A stretch of DNA of 7,063 bases. Origin: Bacteroidales bacterium (GTDB lineage: Bacteria > Bacteroidota > Bacteroidia > Bacteroidales > P3). Positions 1 through 5,057 of the stretch are shown piece after piece; positions within the stretch are counted from its first letter, which is position 1; each line of letters opens with the position of its first letter. The translations under genes and the position numbers were made by a program. The stretch lies in NCBI GenBank assembly GCA_017988355.1, contig JAGNRX010000057.1, positions 1 to 7,063 on the forward strand, in the 5' to 3' direction. Below the pieces are notes generated by a model, which saw only the letters and a program-made list of their open reading frames with translations, was not told the DNA's origin and did no database searches.

Positions 1-2228
1 AATGAGTCAATATTAGCATAGAGAGCAAAGAAGCTATATGTATTGTATAGGGTTCCAAAGAGTTTTCTTCTAACTTCATCAACTCCATCTATATCAAACT
101 TCAAGTTCTCCCATGGTTGAGAGTTTGAAATCATATACCATCGTGTTGCATCTGCTCCATACTTTTCAATAACATCAAAAGGATTAACGCCATTGCCTAA
201 TCTCTTAGACATTTTATTGCCATTCTTATCTAATACCAAACCATTTGAAACAACATTCTTAAATGCAACAGAATCAAAAACAAGGGTTGAAATAGCATGA
301 AGTGTAAAGAACCATCCTCTTGTTTGATCAACTCCTTCTGCAATGAAATCAGCAGGAAAAGTCTTTTTTAGTTCTTCTTCTGAACATGAGAAAGGATAGT
401 GAACCTGTGCATAAGGCATTGCTCCTGAATCAAACCAAACATCAATAAGGTCTGTTTCACGAATCATCTTTTCACCCTTTTCAGAAACAAGCACAACATC
501 ATCAATATATGGTCTATGTAAGTCAAAAGAAAGATAGTCCTTAGAAGCATATTTGTTTTCCTTCATAAAGCCTTTCTCAATACTCTTATCGATTTCTTTT
601 CTTAGCATTTCAACCGAAGAGATACAGATTTCTTCTTTTCCGTCCTCTGTCCTCCAAATCGGAAGTGGTGTTCCCCAATATCTTGAACGGGAAAGGTTCC
701 AATCCACTAGGTTTTCTAACCAATTGCCAAAGCGTCCTGTTCCTGTTGATTCAGGCTTCCAGTTAATTGTTTTATTAAGTTCAATCATCCTATCCTTGAT
801 TGCAGTGGTGCGAATAAACCAAGAATCAAGTGGATAATAGAGAATTGGTTTATCTGTCCTCCAACAATGTGGATAGCTATGCGTATGTTTTTCTATTTTG
901 AAAGCCTTGCCTTCTTGTTTTAAAGATAATGCAATCTCAACATCAAGGCTCATATCTTTTTCTGTAAGCTTGCTATCGAATGCATTCTTAACATACTTAC
1001 CTTCAAACTTATAATAAAGCTCTTTGTCTATATATTTTTCAACGAAATCATTGTCTAAAGCGTCCATTGTGTAGAACTTACCTGTCCTATCAACCATTGG
1101 CTGACGCTTTCCCTCTTTATCAATTAGGATTAAAGGTGGAATGCCAGATTGTTTTGCAACCTTATCATCATCTGCACCAAAGGTAGGAGCAATATGCACA
1201 ATACCTGTTCCGTCATCTGTAGTAACAAAATCACCAGAAATAACTCTAAACGCTTTTTCTTGAGGTTTTATCCAAGGCAAAAGTTGTTCATATTCCATCC
1301 CAACTAAATCTCTACCCTTTGTTTCCTTAATAATTCTATATGGAAGCACCTTATCATTTTGGGAATATTCCATTGGAAGTTCTTGAGCCTCCTCTGTGAA
1401 GAAAGAATTCATCAGTGGCTTACCTAAGATAACCGTTATAGGCTGAGCATTATATGGATTGAAAGTCCTTACCCAAACATAATCAATATTCTGTCCAACT
1501 GCTAAGGCTGTGTTTGAAGGAAGTGTCCATGGGGTTGTAGTCCATGCAATAAAGTAAGTGTCTTTATAATCTTCTGATTTCACCTTAAACTGTGCAACCA
1601 TGGTCGTATCCTTAACGTCCTTATAGCAACCAGGCATATTTAACTCGTGAGAACTTAGTCCTGTTCCAGCAGCAGGGGAGAAAGGTTGAATAGTATATCC
1701 TTTGTATAAGAATCCCTTCTTGTATAACTCTCCAATCAAGAACCAAAGAGTTTCAATATATTCGTTTTTGAAAGTAATATATGGATTATCCAAGTCAACC
1801 CAATAGCCCATTTGCTTAGTCAAGTCGTCCCACATATCCTTGTATTTCATAACCTCAGCCTTACAAGCCTCATTATAATCATCAACAGATATTTTCTTAC
1901 CAATATCTTCTTTTGTAATGCCTAAATTTTTCTCAACTCCTAATTCAACTGGCAAACCGTGAGTATCCCAACCAGCCTTACGTGCAACATGGTATCCTTT
2001 CATTGATTTGTAGCGGCAGAATATATCTTTAATCGCTCTTGCCATTACGTGGTGAATCCCGGGCTGACCATTTGCAGAAGGAGGTCCCTCATAAAATATA
2101 AATTCTTTTGAACCCTGGCGAAGTTTTAGGCTGTTTTCAAAAACCTTATTCGCCTCCCAATATTCTTGTATATTCTTGTTAATCGTTGTTAAGTCAAGCT
2201 GTTTGTATTCTTGATACTTCATTCCCAT
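1..2228 (-). CDS. ileS: Isoleucyl-tRNA synthetase, N-terminal part (C-terminus outside window)
   Basis: This cytoplasmic class I aminoacyl-tRNA synthetase activates isoleucine with ATP, loads it on tRNA-Ile, and hydrolyses mischarged valine in its CP1 editing domain. About 742 codons are present and the frame stays open to the window edge. Family enzymes in this phylum are roughly 1,100 residues or more, so the end of the catalytic core region and the anticodon-binding domain are missing. Visible landmarks, in order: GPPSANG followed by GIHH (about residues 57-60), the variant HIGH motif; the editing-domain stretch WTTTPWTLPSN (about 229-239); GTGIVHIAPTFGADD (about 340-354), the second editing motif; SRSRYWGTPLPIW; WFDSGAMPYAQ; and KMSKR (from about 672). 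Start: ATG at 2228 is the earliest possible, because an in-frame TAG lies two codons upstream; a second ATG at 2222 (MGMKYQ) is an alternative. A phylum-type promoter lies just upstream. The motifs at both ends share one frame, so I see no frameshift. Identification is very secure. Confidence 0.97.
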   Translation of the reverse strand, partial: MGMKYQEYKQLDLTTINKNIQEYWEANKVFENSLKLRQGSKEFIFYEGPPSANGQPGIHHVMARAIKDIFCRYKSMKGYHVARKAGWDTHGLPVELGVEKNLGITKEDIGKKISVDDYNEACKAEVMKYKDMWDDLTKQMGYWVDLDNPYITFKNEYIETLWFLIGELYKKGFLYKGYTIQPFSPAAGTGLSSHELNMPGCYKDVKDTTMVAQFKVKSEDYKDTYFIAWTTTPWTLPSNTALAVGQNIDYVWVRTFNPYNAQPITVILGKPLMNSFFTEEAQELPMEYSQNDKVLPYRIIKETKGRDLVGMEYEQLLPWIKPQEKAFRVISGDFVTTDDGTGIVHIAPTFGADDDKVAKQSGIPPLILIDKEGKRQPMVDRTGKFYTMDALDNDFVEKYIDKELYYKFEGKYVKNAFDSKLTEKDMSLDVEIALSLKQEGKAFKIEKHTHSYPHCWRTDKPILYYPLDSWFIRTTAIKDRMIELNKTINWKPESTGTGRFGNWLENLVDWNLSRSRYWGTPLPIWRTEDGKEEICISSVEMLRKEIDKSIEKGFMKENKYASKDYLSFDLHRPYIDDVVLVSEKGEKMIRETDLIDVWFDSGAMPYAQVHYPFSCSEEELKKTFPADFIAEGVDQTRGWFFTLHAISTLVFDSVAFKNVVSNGLVLDKNGNKMSKRLGNGVNPFDVIEKYGADATRWYMISNSQPWENLKFDIDGVDEVRRKLFGTLYNTYSFFALYANIDS

Positions 2229-2269
2229 ACCCTATTCTTAATGATTAATTTAAGTTTCTTTCTAACTTG

Positions 2270-2300
2270 CAAAAGTACTAATATTATTAGAGAAATCAAA
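2270..2300 (-). promoter_or_regulatory. Promoter of ileS (Bacteroidota type)
   Basis: Read on the minus strand, TTTG (2300-2297) is followed after exactly 19 bases by TACTTTTG (2277-2270), a full match to the Bacteroidota -33/-7 consensus TTTG-N19-TAnnTTTG. Transcription would start near 2263, giving a leader of about 35 bases before the ileS start codon. No T-box or other leader structure could fit in so short a leader, and I see none. Confidence 0.8.
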
Positions 2301-2432
2301 ACATTAGAAACAAGGCTTTATTATTTTTAAAATCATTTTCTAAATTAGAGTATTAAGCTTCTAATATCTAAACTCTTAAAATAGGTTTATCTTATTTTTT
2401 TCTGATGATATGAAAAAATAATTGCAAAAAAA

Positions 2433-2463
2433 TTTGGTAGGAATAAAAAATATTGTACTTTTG
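2433..2463 (+). promoter_or_regulatory. Promoter of the tRNA-Val gene (Bacteroidota type)
   Basis: TTTG at 2433-2436, a 19-base spacer, and TACTTTTG at 2456-2463 give a perfect match to the phylum's housekeeping sigma factor consensus. The -7 box ends 11 bases before the first tRNA base, so the precursor has a very short 5' leader. It is back to back with the ileS promoter, about 130 bp away, making 2229-2474 a divergent control region. Nothing else is recognisable in that AT-rich stretch. Confidence 0.85.
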
Positions 2464-2474
2464 CATCCTCATTT

Positions 2475-2549
2475 GGGAGCATAGCTCAGCTGGTTCAGAG
2501 CATCTGCCTTACAAGCAGAGGGTCACAGGTTCGAATCCTGTTGCTCCCA
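2475..2549 (+). tRNA. tRNA-Val, anticodon UAC
   Basis: This is a complete cloverleaf of 75 bases. The acceptor stem GGGAGCA (2475-2481) pairs with TGCTCCC (2542-2548). The D stem is GCTC/GAGC (2484-2487 with 2498-2501). The anticodon stem TCTGC/GCAGA encloses loop CTTACAA, giving anticodon TAC at 2510-2512, which reads valine GUA and related codons. The variable loop has 5 bases, and the T stem ACAGG/CCTGT encloses TTCGAAT. The discriminator base is A2549. The next bases are CAC, so the CCA tail is not encoded and must be added by tRNA nucleotidyltransferase. The gene stands alone with its own promoter and terminator. Confidence 0.97.
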
Positions 2550-2554
2550 CACCC

Positions 2555-2592
2555 AAAAAAACCTTACATTGTTCAATGTGAGGTTTTTTTAT
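2555..2592 (+). terminator. Rho-independent terminator after tRNA-Val
   Basis: An inverted repeat pairs AAAAAACCTTACATT (ending 2570) with AATGTGAGGTTTTTT (starting 2575) around the 4-base loop GTTC, with one T-G wobble. A run of seven T begins at 2584, and the following bases are also T-rich. It starts six bases after the tRNA, so the transcript should hold this tRNA only. Confidence 0.85.
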
Positions 2593-2621
2593 TTTAATCC
2601 AATCCCTCCTTACTTATATTC

Positions 2622-2833
2622 AATAAATTTAAACGCTGAACTAATAAATTAATACGCTGAAAGAATTTCCTAAATCAAAGAAAGGATTTTCTAAAACGCT
2701 GTATTATTTTCATAAGGTGGCAGGTTACTCATAGTAAGGTGGCAGGTTACTCGAGTAAGGTGGCAGGTTACTATGAGTAAGGTGGCACCTTACTCAATTA
2801 AAGCTTTGTTTTAGAAAATTAAAGCTTAGCTTT
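2622..2833. repeat. Degenerate tandem array of about ten 21-22 bp units
   Basis: Cut into units starting at 2622, 2643, 2664, 2685, 2706, 2727, 2749, 2770, 2792 and 2813, the sequence keeps one register. Nine units carry TAA at about the eighth base (2650, 2671, 2692, 2713, 2735, 2756, 2778, 2799, 2820), with steps of only 21 or 22 bases; the first unit is offset by one base (TTA at 2629). Three sub-types follow each other: outer-left units with TAAACGCTG-like cores (ACGCTG at 2633, 2654 and 2696), central units with TAAGGTGGCAGGTTACT, and outer-right units with AATTAAAGCTT (2796 and 2817). Units 1 and 2 agree at 17 of 21 positions. Nothing suggests coding: TAA recurs in one frame and the 22-bp steps break the others. 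The array lies between the tRNA terminator and the next promoter. Its function is unknown; a protein-binding array or a decayed intergenic repeat family are both possible. Confidence 0.8.
2713..2795. repeat. Core of four GTAAGGTGGCAGGTTACTC-type repeats forming a large palindrome
   Basis: TAAGGTGGCAGGTTACT is repeated exactly at 2713, 2735 and 2756; a fourth copy at 2778 reads TAAGGTGGCACCTTACT. Each unit is itself a near-palindrome (GTAA facing TTAC), and the fourth is perfect: GAGTAAGGT, GGC, ACCTTACTC. The linkers are also mirror images, CATA on the left and TATG on the right, with CG at the centre. As a result 2713-2792 folds on an axis between 2752 and 2753 with 32 of 40 positions complementary, and all eight mismatches are G opposite G. 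ATTTTCTAAAAC (2686-2697) and GTTTTAGAAAAT (2808-2819) form a further inverted repeat on the same axis. Confidence 0.88.
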
Positions 2834-2893
2834 GTGAGATTATTACTTGATCTTGGGACTTTCTTATTGAGTTATATTATTTTTGATTTAGAC

Positions 2894-2928
2894 TTTGATT
2901 TTTTATCACCCCACAATGATTATCTTTG
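2894..2928 (+). promoter_or_regulatory. Probable promoter of the lytic transglycosylase gene
   Basis: TATCTTTG at 2921-2928 matches the -7 consensus TAnnTTTG fully. The nearest TTTG, at 2894-2897, is 23 bases upstream, longer than the usual 19-21, so the -33 part is weaker than at the ileS and tRNA promoters. Transcription would start near 2935, leaving a leader of about 16 bases. The repeat array ends about 60 bp upstream of the TTTG box. Confidence 0.6.
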
Positions 2929-2950
2929 CAGAATTAAATAGAGAAATGTT

Positions 2951-3949
2951 ATGGTTAGAAATTGGAATAAAGGGTTAAATGTAATTGCTATTGTCTTGTC
3001 AGTTTGTGCAATTTCAATGGGAATTTTCGTTATGGCTAAGACTGCACCTAAGAATGATGATGCTCAGTACAGAGAATTAATCAAAGAGAACTATCAAAAC
3101 TTTGCTGCTCCATTGCCCGATAAGGTAACTTTTTGCGGACAAGAGGTTCCGATTGATAATATCTTTGTGAGAGAGGCCTTGGATATGGAATTAAACCTAA
3201 TAATGTATAATCACTCTAAGACTTTTCTTATTTTGAAGAAAGCAGAGAGGTATTTTCCAGAGATAGAAGCTATTCTTAAGAATCAGAATATTCCAGAGGA
3301 TATAAAGTATTTGGCTGTTGCGGAAAGTGGGCTTGCAAACCTTGTCTCTCCTGCAAAGGCTGAGGGTTTTTGGCAGTTTGTTCTTCCGACTGCAAAGGAG
3401 TATGGTTTAGATGAGTTTGAGGGTTGGGACGAGAGATATGATTTGGAGAAATCAACTATTGCGGCTTGTCAATATCTAAGAAATAAGAAAAATGTGTTTA
3501 ATGACTGGGCGCTTGCTTGTGCTTCATATAATTCAGGCGAAACAGGGGTTAAGAATAGGATGAAGGAGCAGGGATGTGACAATTATTGGGAGCTATACAC
3601 TAACACCGAAACTTCACGCTATGTTTATAGGATTATTGCTTATAAATTAATTATGGAAAACCCTCAACAATATGGTTACTATTTCCGGAAGAAAGATACC
3701 TACCAACCAATTCCTGTTAAGGAGTTAGTTATTGATAGTTCGGTAAGTGATTTATATGCTTTTGCTAAACAAATGGACGTTCCATATAAGGTTCTTAGAA
3801 ACTTAAATCCTGTTATTAGAGGGAGTAAGATAGTGAATAAGAACAATAAGAAATTAAAATTCTATATCCCTACAAGTGAGGGTTTGTCGTGGAAAAATAT
3901 AACAAAGAATCTTAATAACGAACCAATAAGACTAAGATATCAAGAATAA
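2951..3949 (+). CDS. Membrane-anchored MltD-like lytic transglycosylase (GH23/SLT domain)
   Basis: The enzyme is expected to cleave the glycan strands of peptidoglycan between MurNAc and GlcNAc, forming 1,6-anhydroMurNAc, in the periplasm. The 332 residues show a short basic N-terminus and a hydrophobic segment at about 9-29. Its only cysteine sits in LSVC, a poor lipobox, so a signal anchor is more likely than a lipoprotein. The SLT domain spans about 115-205: AVAESG with the presumed catalytic Glu125, AEGFWQF (137-143), DERYD (160-164), and ASYNSG (191-196), the usual four landmarks in the right order. The region after about 255 (DLYAFAKQMDVPYKVLRNLNP to YIP) resembles the degenerate LysM-like tail of phylum MltD proteins and may bind glycan. 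MltD of Escherichia coli is longer and has clear LysM repeats, so I withhold the symbol. The upstream region is A-rich without a strong Shine-Dalgarno, normal in this phylum. It is monocistronic and converges on the lipoprotein gene. Confidence 0.92.
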   Translation: MVRNWNKGLNVIAIVLSVCAISMGIFVMAKTAPKNDDAQYRELIKENYQNFAAPLPDKVTFCGQEVPIDNIFVREALDMELNLIMYNHSKTFLILKKAERYFPEIEAILKNQNIPEDIKYLAVAESGLANLVSPAKAEGFWQFVLPTAKEYGLDEFEGWDERYDLEKSTIAACQYLRNKKNVFNDWALACASYNSGETGVKNRMKEQGCDNYWELYTNTETSRYVYRIIAYKLIMENPQQYGYYFRKKDTYQPIPVKELVIDSSVSDLYAFAKQMDVPYKVLRNLNPVIRGSKIVNKNNKKLKFYIPTSEGLSWKNITKNLNNEPIRLRYQE

Positions 3950-3950
3950 A

Positions 3951-3982
3951 AAAATAGGAGCTCGTCATTGAACTCCTATTTT
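3951..3982. terminator. Bidirectional terminator between convergent genes
   Basis: AAAATAGGAG (3951-3960) and CTCCTATTTT (3973-3982) are perfect inverted repeats. The stem can continue inward past one C-A mismatch to leave loop GTCATT. The outer ends are A-rich on the left and T-rich on the right, so a U-tract follows the hairpin on either strand. It starts one base after the transglycosylase stop codon and lies about 25 bases past the lipoprotein stop codon, serving both genes. Confidence 0.8.
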
Positions 3983-4007
3983 CTTTTCTAATAATATTTG
4001 AAAAAGA

Positions 4008-4874
4008 TTAGTCAATCATTATAACTAAGCATCTATTCCCTCTCCAAAATTGTTCTGGATTTATTATTCTAATTGAAGTTGGTGCTTTTTCACTTCCTTC
4101 TAATGTGTATGAATCGGTTGGGTGAGAAGTAATAATCTTGATTTTCTTTCCTGTTAGTGGGATTTCTTGAGTGTTACGAATATCAATCTTTGTTAGGTTA
4201 GCATATTCTGGATCGTTAGCTAAGACAGAAGCCTTGCCAATTCCAATAAAACCACCCTTACGGTCAATAACTTGTTTTGTTAGAAGTTCTTTTTTTGTTC
4301 CAACAACAAAGTATGCTGCGTTTTTCTCGTCTTCAATTTTCATTATTTGAGCATCTCTTTGCTTAGTCTTAGTATTTAAATCAGCGATATCCTTATTTAG
4401 ATTATCAATTTGAATATTCTTTTTTGCTAGTTCTGCAGTTAGAGATTGTATTTGCTCTTCTTGTTCCTTTATTCTTGATTCAAGATTTCTAACAAAGGTC
4501 TTTAGTTGCTCGTTTTCTTTATTGTTTTTGTTCATTCTTGAATTAACATTAGCAACCTTATTCTTGTTTTCCTTCAAGAGGTTGTTAATTGTTTCAATAT
4601 TTGATTTAATGCTTGACTTAGTGTCTTTTGATATTTCTCCAGAGGTGTTTGCTACCTTAGAAACTTTAGTGTATTGGCTTGTTACCACATTAAGAGACGA
4701 GTCTATTTCATTAAGTTCTTGGAATAGAGATTCTAATTCAATGTCTTTAGCAGACATTAATTGAGCAAAAGAGTCATGGATTTGTTTTTCTCTTGCTTGT
4801 TGTTCTTTTTCACCTTGACATCCAAAAAGGGATACCATTGTAAATAAACCGATGATTAATAAACTTTTCTTCAT
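4008..4874 (-). CDS. Coiled-coil envelope lipoprotein with conserved C-terminal module, function unknown
   Basis: The 288-residue product begins MKKSLLIIGLF and has a good lipobox, SLFGC, with the lipidated cysteine at 19. The next residues, QGEKE, are partly acidic; in Bacteroidota acidic residues after the cysteine can act as a surface export signal, so display on the outer leaflet is possible but unproven. Residues about 25-185 are charged, Ala/Leu/Ile/Asn-rich and contain long heptad-like stretches (for example EQLKTFVRNLESRIKEQEEQ), predicting an extended coiled coil. The last 100 residues form a different, beta-rich looking module starting AYFVVGTKKEL, with GGFIGIG, EIPLTGKKIKIITSHP, SYTLEG and a final FWRGNRCLVIMID. 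From memory this module recurs in Bacteroidales coiled-coil lipoproteins, including proteins annotated as Cbp1-like collagen-binding adhesins; I could not check that, and adhesion is only a suggestion. The gene is probably monocistronic and divergent from uvrA. Confidence 0.88.
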   Translation of the reverse strand: MKKSLLIIGLFTMVSLFGCQGEKEQQAREKQIHDSFAQLMSAKDIELESLFQELNEIDSSLNVVTSQYTKVSKVANTSGEISKDTKSSIKSNIETINNLLKENKNKVANVNSRMNKNNKENEQLKTFVRNLESRIKEQEEQIQSLTAELAKKNIQIDNLNKDIADLNTKTKQRDAQIMKIEDEKNAAYFVVGTKKELLTKQVIDRKGGFIGIGKASVLANDPEYANLTKIDIRNTQEIPLTGKKIKIITSHPTDSYTLEGSEKAPTSIRIINPEQFWRGNRCLVIMID

Positions 4875-4933
4875 TTCTAATTTTGAATTTAATGGTTATC
4901 TAATTATTTAATTTAATATCAATCTTGAACTTA

Positions 4934-4964
4934 CAAAAATACTATTTTTTTCTTACATTACAAT
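4934..4964 (-). promoter_or_regulatory. Promoter of the lipoprotein gene
   Basis: On the minus strand TATTTTTG (4941-4934) matches TAnnTTTG fully. Nineteen bases further upstream lies ATTG (4964-4961), three of four matches to the -33 TTTG box. The start would be near 4927, giving a leader of roughly 50 AT-rich bases without visible structure. Confidence 0.7.
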
Positions 4965-5030
4965 ATATTAATCAACAATACCATAAAACAATTTAGCCTT
5001 CAATACAATAATAAGCTCGTAAAAAAGTAT

Positions 5031-5038
5031 TAATATTG
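5031..5038 (+). promoter_or_regulatory. Weak candidate -7 box for uvrA
   Basis: TAATATTG matches TAnnTTTG at all but one position and lies 19 bases before the uvrA start codon, a distance like that at the transglycosylase gene. No TTTG or TTG is found at the expected -33 position, so the call is tentative. I see no SOS-type or other operator palindrome in the 183-bp divergent region 4875-5057. Confidence 0.3.
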
Positions 5039-5057
5039 CAGATTATTTCTATTAAAG

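Noticed and set aside
553..837. Plus-strand open frame of 94 codons
   Set aside because: It lies wholly antisense to ileS, whose conserved motifs run through the same stretch, and the translation resembles no family.
2229..2262. T-box or attenuator in the ileS leader
   Set aside because: The leader from the predicted start is only about 35 bases and forms no stem; a T-box needs far more sequence.
2706..2777. Small peptides encoded by the repeats (KVAGYS-like on plus, MSNLPPYENNTAF on minus)
   Set aside because: The frames are a dozen or so codons long, broken by TAA and 22-bp steps, and lack a convincing start context.
2713..2795. CRISPR array
   Set aside because: The repeats are 17-18 bp with linkers of only 3-5 bp. 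There is no room for spacers, and no cas gene is present.
2950..3060. Lipoprotein signal in the transglycosylase
   Set aside because: The only nearby cysteine is in LSVC, with Val before Cys where Gly, Ala or Ser is expected, and the hydrophobic stretch continues past it.
4522..4764. Plus-strand open frame of 80 codons
   Set aside because: It is antisense to the coiled-coil part of the lipoprotein gene; its hydrophobic look is the usual shadow of Lys/Asn/Glu-rich coding sequence.
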